Positions 1 through 9,143 of a stretch of 64,000 nucleotides of DNA are shown in pieces. The stretch comes from Antarcticimicrobium luteum. Its GTDB lineage: Bacteria; Pseudomonadota; Alphaproteobacteria; Rhodobacterales; Rhodobacteraceae. Below the pieces are notes generated by a model, which did not search any database, had not been told where the DNA came from, and saw nothing but the letters and a program-made list of their open reading frames with translations. The stretch spans positions 372,001 to 436,000 of the forward strand of contig NZ_SMUV01000074.1 in the NCBI RefSeq assembly GCF_004358185.1. The letters run 5' to 3'. The translations under genes and the position numbers were made by a program. Positions within the stretch are counted from its first letter, which is position 1. The number at the start of each line of letters is the position of its first letter.

Positions 1-1133
1 ATCTGCGTGGTGATGGTGTAAAGAACGCCATACCAGATCAGATCGAACCCCATCTCGCCCACCAGCGGCACGTACAGCGGCGCCACGATCACCAGCATCG
101 CGGTATCGTCCAGAAAGGTTCCCATCACGATAAAGCTGAGCTGCATCAGCACCAGGATCATCCAGGGGCTCAGCCCCCATTGCTGGGTGAACAGATCCTC
201 GATCGCCTTGACCGCGCCCAGACCGTCGAACACCGCGCCGAAGCCCAGCGCGGCCAGGATGATCCACATGAACATGCAGGAAATCGCCAGGGTCTCGCGC
301 AGCGAGGTTTCGAAAACCTCTTTGGTCATCCGGCCCTTGAGCACGGCGGCGACAAAGGCCGCCATCGCCCCGATGGCCGAGCTTTCGACCAGCGATGTCC
401 AGCCGTTGACGAAGGGCACCATCATCACCGCGAAGATCACCAGCGGCAGGATGCCCGCGCGCAGCAGGCGCAGCTTTTCCGCGGTTGAAACATTGCGCTC
501 CTCCTCCGGCAGGGCCGGGCCCAGGTCGGGCTGCAGCCGGCAACGGACATAGATGTAGATGACGAACATCGCCGCCATCATCAGGCCCGGGATCACCCCG
601 GCAAGCCAGAGCTGCCCCACCGGCTGGCGCGCGATCATCGCATAGAGCACCAGCACCACCGAGGGCGGAACCAGGATGCCGAGGCTGGAGCCGGCCTGGA
701 TCACCCCGGTCACCATGATCTTGTCATAGCGCCGTTTGAGCAGCTCGGGCAGCGCGATGGTGGCGCCGATCGCCATGCCGGCCACGCTGAGCCCGTTCAT
801 CGCCGAGATCAGCACCATCAGCCCGATCGTTCCGATTGCCAGCCCGCCGCGCACCGGCCCCATCCAGACATGGAACATCCGGTAAAGGTCGTCCGCGATC
901 TTCGATTCGGACAGCACATAGCCCATGAAGATGAACATCGGCAGCGTCAGCAGCGGATACCATTTCATCAGCTTCATCGCCGCCGAGAACGGAATCTCGG
1001 CCCCGCCGGTGCCCCAGAGCAGCAGCGCCGCGGCGGCGCCGACAAAACCAATGGCGCCGAACACCCGCTGGCCGGTGATCAGCATCAGCATCATCGAGCT
1101 GAACATCAGAAGGGCGATCATTTCATAAGGCAT
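1..1133 (-). CDS. dctM: TRAP transporter large permease DctM, C-terminus cut by window edge
   Basis: Large membrane subunit of a tripartite ATP-independent periplasmic transporter, which imports an organic acid using an ion gradient. Reading left from the ATG at 1133 gives 377 residues and no stop before the edge; the family is usually near 425, so the C-terminus is missing. Many long hydrophobic segments are seen, with family-typical stretches such as LPMFIFMGY and, near the cut end, GTFLDDTAM. Its start shares one base with the dctQ stop (TGATG), so the two are co-translated. The periplasmic binding protein DctP is not in the window and may lie further left. The substrate cannot be read from the sequence; the linked N-formylglutamate amidohydrolase hints at a formylated or carboxylic compound (inference). 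Confidence 0.93.
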   Translation of the reverse strand, partial: MPYEMIALLMFSSMMLMLITGQRVFGAIGFVGAAAALLLWGTGGAEIPFSAAMKLMKWYPLLTLPMFIFMGYVLSESKIADDLYRMFHVWMGPVRGGLAIGTIGLMVLISAMNGLSVAGMAIGATIALPELLKRRYDKIMVTGVIQAGSSLGILVPPSVVLVLYAMIARQPVGQLWLAGVIPGLMMAAMFVIYIYVRCRLQPDLGPALPEEERNVSTAEKLRLLRAGILPLVIFAVMMVPFVNGWTSLVESSAIGAMAAFVAAVLKGRMTKEVFETSLRETLAISCMFMWIILAALGFGAVFDGLGAVKAIEDLFTQQWGLSPWMILVLMQLSFIVMGTFLDDTAMLVIVAPLYVPLVGEMGFDLIWYGVLYTITTQ

Positions 1134-1729
1134 CAGATGTCTTCCCCGCGAATGATCGCGATGTCGCGGAACAGTTCGGCCAGCGCCTGCAGCAGCATCA
1201 GCAGCACGCCGACACTCAGCAGCACCTTCACCGGCCACAGCCAGGGCCGCCATGCGGTCGGGCTGCGCTCCAGAAAGCCCAGCTTTTCGCCCGCCGCGTC
1301 AGGCCCGCCGGTGATCAGCGCGGTGAACAGATCCCAGAAGAACGAGAACGGCTCCATCCCGAAATAGCCCAACGCGTAGGCAAGCGAGCCGACCGCGCCA
1401 TAGAAAAGGATGCCCAGATAAAACATCAGGAACAGCACGGTAAAGGAATCCACCCAGGCCTTGGTCCGGATCGACCAGTTGCCATAGAACAGATCCATCC
1501 GCACATTCGAGCCAAGCTGGATCGAATAGGGCCCACCCAGAACATAATAGGCCACCATGACGAATTGCGCGGTCTCCAGCGTCCAGATCGTGGGGGTAAA
1601 GAAGGTCTTGGACACCGACGACCAGATCAGCACACCCACCAGCGCAAAAATCAGGTACATCGCAATGCGCCCGATGATCCGATTGAGCCGGTCGATGGCC
1701 CGGACATAGCCTCGGATGACCTTAGGCAT
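1133..1729 (-). CDS. dctQ: TRAP transporter small permease DctQ
   Basis: Small four-helix membrane subunit of the same TRAP transporter; it couples DctM to the periplasmic binding protein. 198 residues, with a cytoplasmic basic start (MPKVIRGYVRAIDRLNRIIGR) and hydrophobic segments near residues 20-40, 55-75, 90-115 and 165-190. The motif LGSNVRMDLFY is typical of the family, which usually has RVDL or RMDL at this place. The loop between the last two helices (GGPDAAGEKLGF) is longer than in the shortest family members. The start overlaps the end of the upstream amidohydrolase by 8 bases and the stop overlaps dctM by one base, so all three form one operon. Confidence 0.92.
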   Translation of the reverse strand: MPKVIRGYVRAIDRLNRIIGRIAMYLIFALVGVLIWSSVSKTFFTPTIWTLETAQFVMVAYYVLGGPYSIQLGSNVRMDLFYGNWSIRTKAWVDSFTVLFLMFYLGILFYGAVGSLAYALGYFGMEPFSFFWDLFTALITGGPDAAGEKLGFLERSPTAWRPWLWPVKVLLSVGVLLMLLQALAELFRDIAIIRGEDI

Positions 1730-2513
1730 CGCTCGCCTCCCCGTCCTGCGCCGCCCGGGACGCCAGCGCCGGACCGATCAGGGTCAGCAGTTCCTGCGCC
1801 AGCATTCCGGTGCCGGCCGCATCGGTCAGCAGGTCGTTGCGCAACTCGATCATCACATTGAGCAATCCCCCGGCAATTCCGTACAGTTTCAGCGAATGGG
1901 TCACGCCGTCATCCGGTCCGTAGGGATCGTTGCGCGCGATGCGCCGGTGCGGCAGGCGATGGGCCTCGGACAGCATCGCGTCGGCCAGGCGGCTGTCGGC
2001 GTCATGCAGAATGCCGACCTCGGTCTCGCGCCGCTGGCCGAAGTAAACTGGCGTGAAACTGTGCACGGTGATCAGGACGCTGCGCTGTCCCCGGTCGCGG
2101 CGGGCGGCGATCGTATCGGTCACCGCCGCGCAAAACGGGCGATAGACGGTTCCGACCCGTTCGGCGCGCTGTTCGGGCGTCAGGGTCCGGTTGCCCGGCA
2201 CCTCGATCAGCTCGGATGTCCCGGGCATCGCGCTTTCGGCCTCGGGCGGGCGGTTGCAGTCATAGACCAGCCGCGACACCCGCCCGGCCACCAGCGGCGC
2301 ATCGAGGGCGCGCGACAACTGCAGCGCCACGTCCCGCGCACCGGGATCCCAGGCCGCGTGGCTGGCGCGCGCCGCGGCATCAAGGCCCAGTCCGTCATAG
2401 CGCGCCGGTATGTGGTTCGAGGCATGCTCGCACAGCAGCACAACCTCGCCGGCACCCTCCGGATTGATCACCTCGACGGCGTCCAAGCTGTTATCTGACT
2501 TGCCTTGTGGCAT
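1722..2513 (-). CDS. N-formylglutamate amidohydrolase family protein
   Basis: Predicted metal-dependent hydrolase of the N-formylglutamate deformylase family, which releases formate from N-formyl amino acids, classically in histidine breakdown. It has 263 residues, normal for the family. The N-terminal signature CEHASNHIP, the middle VHSFTPVYFG stretch and the late VMIELRNDLL stretch match what is known of these enzymes. The start is set at the ATG at 2513; the frame stays open to 2687 but that would run through the palindromic operator and the divergent rpiR start. It is the first gene of an operon with dctQM, so it probably acts on the imported compound. No hut genes are nearby, so the true substrate may differ. 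Confidence 0.85.
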   Translation of the reverse strand: MPQGKSDNSLDAVEVINPEGAGEVVLLCEHASNHIPARYDGLGLDAAARASHAAWDPGARDVALQLSRALDAPLVAGRVSRLVYDCNRPPEAESAMPGTSELIEVPGNRTLTPEQRAERVGTVYRPFCAAVTDTIAARRDRGQRSVLITVHSFTPVYFGQRRETEVGILHDADSRLADAMLSEAHRLPHRRIARNDPYGPDDGVTHSLKLYGIAGGLLNVMIELRNDLLTDAAGTGMLAQELLTLIGPALASRAAQDGEASDA

Positions 2514-2528
2514 GGACACTCCCCTGAC

Positions 2529-2548
2529 TTTGGAAAAATCTTTCCACA
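2529..2548. promoter_or_regulatory. Probable RpiR operator in divergent promoter
   Basis: The 20-base element TTTGGAAAAATCTTTCCACA contains the perfect inverted repeat TGGAAA-AATC-TTTCCA. It lies 16 bases upstream of the amidohydrolase start, between that operon and the divergent rpiR gene. A closely related element (15 of 20 positions identical) sits at 47274-47293 beside the second RpiR regulator. Binding is inferred. Confidence 0.5.
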
Positions 2549-2680
2549 CCGACGCACATTGTGTCAATATATGTCCAACACGAGAGCGGAGGGAATTCTC
2601 CTCTCTCCGTATCGGGGGCGGCAGGATTGCCCACAAAGCGTGCAGCAGATACAGGCGTGCAGAACTGACAGGATAGGACT

Positions 2681-3544
2681 GTGACAAATCCCTCCCAAAC
2701 CGTACGCGAACTGATCCGCAAGCATTACGCCGCCCTGACGCAATCAGAGCGAAAATTCGCTCAGGCCCTGCTGGAGAATTACCCGGCGGCCGGCCTTGCC
2801 TCGATCACCATCGTCGCGGCCAACGCCGAGGTCTCCACCCCCACCGTTGCACGGATGGTGCAAAAGCTGGGGTTCAAGGGCTATCCGCAATTTCATCAGG
2901 CCCTGCTGAAGGAGTTGGAGGCAAAGGGCTCCGGCCCCACCCAGCGGCGGGCGAAATGGGCCTCCGAGGCGCCCGAATCGCATCTGCTCAACCGGTTCGC
3001 CCAGACCGTGACCCGCAACATCGAACAGACCTTTGCCAATATCGACACCGAAAGCTTTGACGGCGCGGTCCGCCAGCTGGCCGACACCGACGGCCAGCTC
3101 TACGTGGTGGGCGGGCGCATCACCCGGTCGCTGGCCGACTATGCCTTCACCCATTTCCAGGCGGTGCGCCCGCGGGTGACCTACATGACCGCCTCCTCCG
3201 CGACCTGGCCGCATTACGTGCTGGACATGACTGAGGGCGACACGCTGCTCCTGTTCGATGTCCGCCGCTATGAGGCCAATCTGGAGCGGCTGGCGGAACT
3301 GGCCGCCGGGCGCGGCGTTCGGGTGATCCTGATCACCGATCAATGGGCCAGTCCGATCACGCAGGTGGCGCAGTTCAGCTTCAATTGCTGGGTCGAGGCG
3401 CCCTCGGCCTGGGATTCCAACATCGCAACCATGATGCTGCTGGAGGCGCTGATCGCCGCCACCCAGGAGGTCTGCTGGCCCGAGACGCGGGACCGCTATG
3501 ATCGGCTGGACGCGCTGTTCGACATGACGCGGCTGTTCCGCTAG
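2681..3544 (+). CDS. MurR/RpiR family transcriptional regulator
   Basis: DNA-binding regulator with an N-terminal RpiR helix-turn-helix (about residues 1-77, with the recognition stretch AEVSTPTVARMVQKLGFKG) and a C-terminal SIS domain (about 125-260) that in this family senses a phosphosugar or related ligand. 287 residues, the normal length. GTG is the start: it is the first start codon after the intergenic region and the HTH begins right after it. It is divergent from the amidohydrolase-dctQM operon with a palindrome between them, so it most likely controls that operon and perhaps itself. SIS-type sensors at TRAP loci do not always bind sugars, so the ligand is unknown. Confidence 0.9.
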   Translation: MTNPSQTVRELIRKHYAALTQSERKFAQALLENYPAAGLASITIVAANAEVSTPTVARMVQKLGFKGYPQFHQALLKELEAKGSGPTQRRAKWASEAPESHLLNRFAQTVTRNIEQTFANIDTESFDGAVRQLADTDGQLYVVGGRITRSLADYAFTHFQAVRPRVTYMTASSATWPHYVLDMTEGDTLLLFDVRRYEANLERLAELAAGRGVRVILITDQWASPITQVAQFSFNCWVEAPSAWDSNIATMMLLEALIAATQEVCWPETRDRYDRLDALFDMTRLFR

Positions 3545-3647
3545 GCGGCCTGCCCCCTGCCCGCCTGACGCCCCCGGCGCAGACTGTCTTTCCGCTCTCC
3601 CCGGGGGTCGGTCATCCCGTCACCCCGCCGCGTTTTTCGCACCCCTG

Positions 3648-3667
3648 TCATCCCCGCGAAGGCGGGG
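3648..3667. repeat. REP-like hairpin between convergent genes
   Basis: The sequence TCATCCCCGCGAAGGCGGGG contains a perfect 6-bp stem (CCCCGC/GCGGGG) with a GAAG loop. This motif is familiar as a dispersed intergenic repeat in alphaproteobacteria and other bacteria. Here it lies between the ends of rpiR and the convergent membrane-protein gene and could act as a bidirectional terminator. There is no T-run. Confidence 0.5.
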
Positions 3668-3703
3668 GCGACAGGCGGGATGGCGGGCTGACACCTCTCG
3701 CGC

Positions 3704-5101
3704 TCACGCCCCCAGAACAAAGGCATAGGTCAGCACCCAGGCGGTCAGCAACGCGCCGGTCGCCAGCACGTAGAAACCGTTCCAGCGGAACCCCACGTGC
3801 AGCGCGCTGACCTGCCCGAACGAGCCGATCATCAGCGTCGTCGCGGTGAACGGAGAGGTCGTCCCGCTCATCGCCCAGCCCGCGGTGATCGCCGTGACGA
3901 TGGCCGAGGGGGCCACCCCCATCGCCGATGCCCCGGGGATGAGCGGCGCTAGCAGAGTGACCGCCAGGATCGGGTTCATCCCCAGCTGCCCCAGCACCGG
4001 CACGATCCAGACCAGGGCGACCAGAACCGCCCAGGCCGGCAGTTGCGCCGGATCGAGGCCCGAGTGCAGGACCAGCGGCAGCAGCAGCGGCGCGCCCACC
4101 GTACCGATATAGCCCGCCATCATCAGCAGCGTGATTTCGCCGCGATAGCCCGTCAGGTCGGTCACCAGGTAATCGCGCAGACGCTTGCCGATGGAAAACC
4201 CGAGCCCGCCGCCGCCATGCTGGATCCCCGCCCATCCCAGCGCGATCACCGGCACCACGACCATGACGATGCCGACGATCCGGATGCCGGTCAGCTCATG
4301 CAGCCCGCCCACCGTGACCCCGAACAGCAGCAGCAGCAGGATCAACGGCGAAATCAGCCGCCAGGATCCCTCGCCCCGGGCGCGGGAGGCGGCCGGCACC
4401 GTCACCCGCGGCTTGAAGATCGTATCCAGCGCCCAGCCGGTGCCGGCAATGATCGCCGCCGAACCCAGCCCTGGCGCGACCGCCGCCGCCCAGCTTGCAC
4501 CGGGGATCAGCGCGGTGGTGATCGCCATGGCGAAGGCCAGCGGCGACCACGGCAGCGACGAGATGAAACCGCGCTGGATCGCCAGCAACATGCGCCGCCG
4601 GCGGTGGTGCCGGATCACCGGGTCGGCCTCGGCGGCGGCGCTGGCGGTGGCCAGGCTGCCCAGCAGGGTGATGGCGCCGTAGTTCAGCAACAGCGCGAAA
4701 AGATGCCCGCCCAGCGTCAGCGCGGCATAGCGGCGGCCCGGTGGCTGCCGGGCCAGAAACCGCCCGGCGCTGCCGATCGCGGGCGAGGTTTCGGCAACGT
4801 TGCGCAATGTCGTCAGGGCGGTGAAAAAGGCGCCGATGAACCCGGCCGAATAACAGCCGCGTAGCACCACCGCCTGCCAGGACGGATCACTCAGCGCCAG
4901 CCAGAGGGTCAGCAGCCCGCCCACCGCCACGAAGGCCCGGCGCGAGGTCCGCACCTGCAGCGTCAGCAGCGCGAGAACCGCCAGAACCGCCCATGGGATC
5001 AGCGGGCCGGGCCAGCGCGCGCCCCATTCGGACAGCGCGACGAGCCCGGTCAGCGCGACCAGAAGGCTGGGGGTGATCCAGAGGGCAAACGCGGGTCGCA
5101 T
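3704..5101 (-). CDS. Polytopic membrane protein, transporter-like, function unknown
   Basis: A 465-residue integral membrane protein with about 12 hydrophobic segments covering nearly the whole chain. Two halves look related in layout: a long loop with basic residues (RHHRRRRMLLAIQRGF, about 165-185) and later small-residue-rich segments such as GQLGMNPILAVTLLAPL and AMSGTTSPFTATTLMIGSFG. These resemble the discontinuous helices of the ion-transporter (IT) superfamily of organic-anion carriers, but I do not recognise a specific family. No neighbour suggests a substrate: it is convergent with rpiR and separated by 112 bases from fdsD upstream. It may be a carboxylate or anion permease (inference only). 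Confidence 0.75.
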   Translation of the reverse strand: MRPAFALWITPSLLVALTGLVALSEWGARWPGPLIPWAVLAVLALLTLQVRTSRRAFVAVGGLLTLWLALSDPSWQAVVLRGCYSAGFIGAFFTALTTLRNVAETSPAIGSAGRFLARQPPGRRYAALTLGGHLFALLLNYGAITLLGSLATASAAAEADPVIRHHRRRRMLLAIQRGFISSLPWSPLAFAMAITTALIPGASWAAAVAPGLGSAAIIAGTGWALDTIFKPRVTVPAASRARGEGSWRLISPLILLLLLFGVTVGGLHELTGIRIVGIVMVVVPVIALGWAGIQHGGGGLGFSIGKRLRDYLVTDLTGYRGEITLLMMAGYIGTVGAPLLLPLVLHSGLDPAQLPAWAVLVALVWIVPVLGQLGMNPILAVTLLAPLIPGASAMGVAPSAIVTAITAGWAMSGTTSPFTATTLMIGSFGQVSALHVGFRWNGFYVLATGALLTAWVLTYAFVLGA

Positions 5102-5213
5102 CGAACGGGCATCCTCGCCACCCCGCCGTCGGGGCCTGCATGCCCGACCGGCCTACTCCAACCCGCCGGCGGCGGCAAGCCGCCCACGCGGTCCGAACCG
5201 GCCCTGCGACCGG

Positions 5214-5432
5214 CTAGGCGATCGGCTCATGCACATGGGCCGCCGCCGCGATCACGATCGGATCGAGCCCCTTCCCCCCCTGCGCCACATGATCCAGCAG
5301 TTTCCGGCGCATGCGCGGATCCCAGAAATCGTTGAGATGCGCCGCCACCTTCGCGGGCTTGTCCGCCTCCGGCTGACTCTTGAAGAAGGTGGCGATCTGG
5401 TTTGCCATATAGATCATCTTGTCAGGCGACAT
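5214..5432 (-). CDS. fdsD: NAD-dependent formate dehydrogenase delta subunit FdsD
   Basis: Small subunit of the soluble molybdenum-containing formate dehydrogenase, 72 residues. The sequence MSPDKMIYMANQIATFF followed by HLNDFWDPRMRRKLLDH is the hallmark of this family; the protein is thought to help cofactor insertion or stability of the FdsA active site. The start is the ATG at 5432, which overlaps the end of fdhD by 11 bases; a longer frame reaching 5522 is rejected because it only reads fdhD out of frame. It is the last gene of the formate dehydrogenase operon. Confidence 0.93.
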   Translation of the reverse strand: MSPDKMIYMANQIATFFKSQPEADKPAKVAAHLNDFWDPRMRRKLLDHVAQGGKGLDPIVIAAAAHVHEPIA

Positions 5433-6240
5433 CGCTGGCTCCGGTCTGGATGCGGTCGGGATGGGAATAAAGATCGAAGGCACCGCTGCGGGCGAAGGCG
5501 GCCAGGGTGAGGCCGGCGCCATCGGCCAGCCGCACCGCGTGGGCGGTTGGGGCGGAGACGGCGATCAGGACCGGGCAGCCGGCCATGGCGCATTTCTGCA
5601 CCAGCTCGACCGAGATGCGGCTGGTCATCACGATGGCGCCGCCGGCCGGATCGATGTCCTGCCGGGCCATGGCGCCGATCAACTTGTCGAGCGCGTTGTG
5701 ACGGCCGACATCCTCGCGCGCCAAAACGATGCCCGCGCCGGGCCGCAGAAAGCCGGCGGCATGAACCGCGTGGGTTTGATCGTGCAGCGGCTGGCGCGCG
5801 CGCAGCGCGTCGGTGGCATGCGCCAGTTCCGCCTGGTCGAGGCGCAGGCCGGAGGCGACCCACGGCAGCGGCCGCAGCGCCTGTTCCAGACTGTCGATCC
5901 CGCAGAGGCCGCAGCCCACCGGCCCGGTCATCCGGCGGCGGCGCTGCTGCAACGCAGCCCGCCGCCCGGGGGCCAGCCAGAACCGCGCCTCGCAGCCGGC
6001 CTCATGGGTGACCAACTCGAAATCCTCGACCTGATCGGGGGTCTCGATGACCCCCTCGGTCAGCGAAAAGCCCAGCGCGAAATCCTCCAGATCGGCGGGG
6101 CTGGCCATCATCACCGCCTGGGTGGTGCCGTCATAGACCAGCGCCACCGGCCACTCCTCGGGCAGGCTGCGGGTGACGGCGCGGACGCCGTCGCGGCGGA
6201 CCGACAGGCCGGGCAGGCTGTGGGAGGGGCGCGGTGCCAT
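5422..6240 (-). CDS. fdhD: Formate dehydrogenase accessory sulfurtransferase FdhD
   Basis: Sulfurtransferase that passes sulfur from a cysteine desulfurase to the molybdenum cofactor, needed for formate dehydrogenase activity. 272 residues, the usual size. The conserved CGLCG motif with the sulfur-carrying cysteines is at about residue 110, followed by AREDVGRHNALDKLIG and VMTSRISVELVQKCAMAG, both strong FdhD signatures. The start lies 2 bases after the fdsA stop and the end overlaps fdsD, so it is translated as part of the fds operon. Confidence 0.96.
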   Translation of the reverse strand: MAPRPSHSLPGLSVRRDGVRAVTRSLPEEWPVALVYDGTTQAVMMASPADLEDFALGFSLTEGVIETPDQVEDFELVTHEAGCEARFWLAPGRRAALQQRRRRMTGPVGCGLCGIDSLEQALRPLPWVASGLRLDQAELAHATDALRARQPLHDQTHAVHAAGFLRPGAGIVLAREDVGRHNALDKLIGAMARQDIDPAGGAIVMTSRISVELVQKCAMAGCPVLIAVSAPTAHAVRLADGAGLTLAAFARSGAFDLYSHPDRIQTGASDVA

Positions 6241-6242
6241 CT

Positions 6243-9143
6243 CTATTCCGCCGCCGGCAGGATGCGGCGCGACAGTTCGGCCTGCGCGGCGTAATCCTCC
6301 TGCCAGTCCGTCGGCCCGTTCGACAGGCTGACCTGCACCGCGGTCACCTTGTATTCCGGGCAGTTGGTGGCCCAGTCGCTGTAATCGGTTGTGATCACGT
6401 TGGCCTGCGTGTCCGGGTGATGGAAGGTGGTGTAGACCACGCCGGTGCTGACCCGGTCGGTGACCTGTGCCCTGAGCGAGGTCTCGCCGCAGCGGCTGGC
6501 CAGCCGGACCCAGTCGCCGTCCTTGATGCCGCGCACCTCGGCGTCATGGGCGTGGATTTCCAGCACGTCCTGATCGTGCCAGACCACATTCTCGGTCCGC
6601 CGGGTCTGGGCGCCGACGTTGTACTGACTCAGGATCCGCCCGGTGGTCAGCAGCAGCGGAAAGCGCGGGCCGGTCTTCTCATCCGTCGCCACGTATTCGG
6701 TGACGATGAAGCGCCCCTTGCCGCGCATGAAACCGTCCACATGCATCAGTGGCGTACCATCGGGATGATCCGCGTCGCACGGCCACTGGACGCTACCCTT
6801 TTCGTCCAGAAGATCATAGGTGACGCCGGCAAAACTGGGTGTGGTCGCCGCGATCTCCTCCATGATCTGGGCCGGGTGGGAATAGTGCCACCCCGCCCCC
6901 ATGGCATTGGCCAGTTTCTGGGTCACTTCCCAGTCGGCATGGCCGTTCCGGGGCGCCATCACCCGGCGCACGCGGTTGATGCGGCGTTCGGCATTGGTGA
7001 AGGTGCCGTCCTTTTCCAGAAAGGTCGAGCCGGGCAGGAAAACATGGGCGTAATTCGCCGTCTCGTTCAGGAACAGATCATGCACGATGACGCAGTCCAT
7101 CGCGGCAAGGCCCGCCGCCACATGTTTGGTGTCCGGGTCCGATTGCAGGATGTCCTCGCCCTGGCAATAAAGGCCCCTGAAGGTTCCCTCCACCGCCGCG
7201 TCCAGCATGTTGGGAATGCGCAGCCCCGGTTCGGGGTCAAGCTCGACGCCCCAGACATCCTCGAAGACGGCACGGACCTCGGGCAGCTTGACATGACGAT
7301 AGCCCGGCAGCTCATGCGGAAAACTGCCCATGTCGCACGAGCCCTGAACGTTGTTTTGCCCCCGCAGCGGGTTCACCCCCACCCCCTCGCGCCCGACATT
7401 GCCGGTCAGCATGGCAAGGTTGGCGATGGCGATCACGGTGGTCGAGCCCTGGCTGTGCTCGGTCACGCCCAACCCGTAATAGATCGACCCGTTGCCCCCG
7501 GTGGCGAACAGGCGCGCGGCGGCGCGCAGCTCGCCGGCCGGAACGCCGGTGAGCATCTCGGTCGCCTCGGGGCTGTGGCGCGGGTCGGAGACGAAAGCCG
7601 CATAATCCTGGAACTCGTCCCAGTCGCAGCGGGTGCGGATATAGTCCTCGTCCATCAGCCCCTCGGTGACGACGACATGGGCCAGCGCGGTGATGACGGC
7701 CACATTGGTGCCGGGGCGCAGCGCCAGATGATGGGCGGCCTCGACATGGGCCGATTTCACCAGATCAATGCGGCGCGGATCGATCACGATCAGCCGGGCA
7801 CCCTGCCGCAGCCGTTTTTTCAGGCGGCTGGCAAAGACCGGGTGCGCATCGGTCGGGTTGGCGCCGATCACGATCACCACATCGGTCTTCTCGACGCTGT
7901 CGAAATCCTGGGTGCCGGCCGAGGTGCCGAAGGTCTGGCCAAGGCCATAGCCGGTCGGCGAATGGCAGACCCGGGCGCAGGTGTCGGTGTTGTTGTTGCG
8001 GAACACCGCGCGGGCCAGTTTCTGCACCAGATAGGTCTCTTCATTGGTGCAGCGGCTGGAGGTGATGACGCCGATGGACCGGCGGCCGTATGTCTCTTGC
8101 AGCCCGCGCATCCGGTCGGCGGCAAAGCTCAGCGCCTCGTCCCAGCTCACCTCGCGCCAGGGCTGGTCGATGCGCTCGCGGATCATCGGGTGAAGGATGC
8201 GGTCCTTGTGATGGGCATAGCCATAGGCAAAGCGGCCCTTGACGCAGCTATGGCCGCGGTTGGCCTTGCCGTGCTTGTAGGGGACCATGCGCACCAGCTC
8301 GTCGCCCTGCATCTCGGCCTTGAAGGAACAGCCGACGCCGCAATAGGCGCAGGTGGTGACGACCGAACGGTCGGGCGTGCCCAACTCGATCACCGATTTC
8401 TCTTGCAGTGTGGCGGTCGGGCAGGCCTGCACGCAGGCGCCGCAGCTGACACAGTCAGACGACAGGAAATCGTCCGCCGCCATGCCGGGGGAGACCCGGC
8501 TGTCGAAACCGCGCCCCTGAATCGTCAGCGCAAAGGTGCCCTGCACCTCTTCACAGGCGCGCACGCAGCGGGAGCAGACGATGCATTTGGAGGGGTCGTA
8601 GGTGAAATAGGGGTTGCTGTCGTCCTTCGGCAGCCACTGCGGGTTGGTGGCGCCGGAGGTGTTGCGCGCCTCGAAATGATTGGCGAGCGGGGCGTTCTCG
8701 GGCGCCTCGTAACGCACGTCGCGCAGACCGACCGCACCGGCCATGTCCTGCAGCTCGCAATCGCCGTTCGCGGCGCAGGTCAGGCAATCGAGCGGGTGGT
8801 CGGAGATATAGAGCTCCATCACCCCCTTGCGGATGCGGCGTACTTTCTCGGACTGGGTATGCACCACCATGCCGGGATGCACAGGCGTGGTGCAGGAGGC
8901 CGGCGTGCCGCGCCGCCCCTCGATCTCGACCACGCAGAGCCGGCAGGAGCCGAAGGCGTCGAGGCTGTCGGTGGCGCAGAGCTTGGGGATCTGCATCCCG
9001 GCCTCGGCGGCCGCGCGCATGACCGAGGTGCCCTCGGGCACCGTCACCTCGAAGCCGTCGATGCTCAGCGTCACCGGCTTGCCCTGTTTGGCGGGCGTTC
9101 CCATGTCGCGGTCGTCGTCCCAGGGGATGATGAAATCTTTCAT
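6243..9143 (-). CDS. fdsA: NAD-dependent formate dehydrogenase alpha subunit FdsA
   Basis: Catalytic subunit that oxidises formate to CO2 and passes electrons through iron-sulfur clusters to FdsB and NAD. 966 residues. An N-terminal 2Fe-2S domain (cysteines near 56, 67, 70, 84) is followed by a His-Cys3 type cluster site (DHPLDCLTCAANGDC, about 116-129), two ferredoxin-like 4Fe-4S motifs (CIVCSRCVRAC at 187-197, CVSCGACVQAC at 231-241), the CAYCGVGC cluster site at 265-272 and the bis-MGD molybdenum domain. The active site reads CARVCHSP, with Cys393 and His394, so this is the cysteine and not the selenocysteine form. A ribosome site GGAGG precedes the ATG and lies inside the small upstream ORF, which overlaps this start as ATGA. 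Confidence 0.97.
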   Translation of the reverse strand: MKDFIIPWDDDRDMGTPAKQGKPVTLSIDGFEVTVPEGTSVMRAAAEAGMQIPKLCATDSLDAFGSCRLCVVEIEGRRGTPASCTTPVHPGMVVHTQSEKVRRIRKGVMELYISDHPLDCLTCAANGDCELQDMAGAVGLRDVRYEAPENAPLANHFEARNTSGATNPQWLPKDDSNPYFTYDPSKCIVCSRCVRACEEVQGTFALTIQGRGFDSRVSPGMAADDFLSSDCVSCGACVQACPTATLQEKSVIELGTPDRSVVTTCAYCGVGCSFKAEMQGDELVRMVPYKHGKANRGHSCVKGRFAYGYAHHKDRILHPMIRERIDQPWREVSWDEALSFAADRMRGLQETYGRRSIGVITSSRCTNEETYLVQKLARAVFRNNNTDTCARVCHSPTGYGLGQTFGTSAGTQDFDSVEKTDVVIVIGANPTDAHPVFASRLKKRLRQGARLIVIDPRRIDLVKSAHVEAAHHLALRPGTNVAVITALAHVVVTEGLMDEDYIRTRCDWDEFQDYAAFVSDPRHSPEATEMLTGVPAGELRAAARLFATGGNGSIYYGLGVTEHSQGSTTVIAIANLAMLTGNVGREGVGVNPLRGQNNVQGSCDMGSFPHELPGYRHVKLPEVRAVFEDVWGVELDPEPGLRIPNMLDAAVEGTFRGLYCQGEDILQSDPDTKHVAAGLAAMDCVIVHDLFLNETANYAHVFLPGSTFLEKDGTFTNAERRINRVRRVMAPRNGHADWEVTQKLANAMGAGWHYSHPAQIMEEIAATTPSFAGVTYDLLDEKGSVQWPCDADHPDGTPLMHVDGFMRGKGRFIVTEYVATDEKTGPRFPLLLTTGRILSQYNVGAQTRRTENVVWHDQDVLEIHAHDAEVRGIKDGDWVRLASRCGETSLRAQVTDRVSTGVVYTTFHHPDTQANVITTDYSDWATNCPEYKVTAVQVSLSNGPTDWQEDYAAQAELSRRILPAAE

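Noticed and set aside
6243-9143. Selenocysteine-type formate dehydrogenase
   Set aside because: The active-site codon encodes Cys393 and no in-frame TGA is present.
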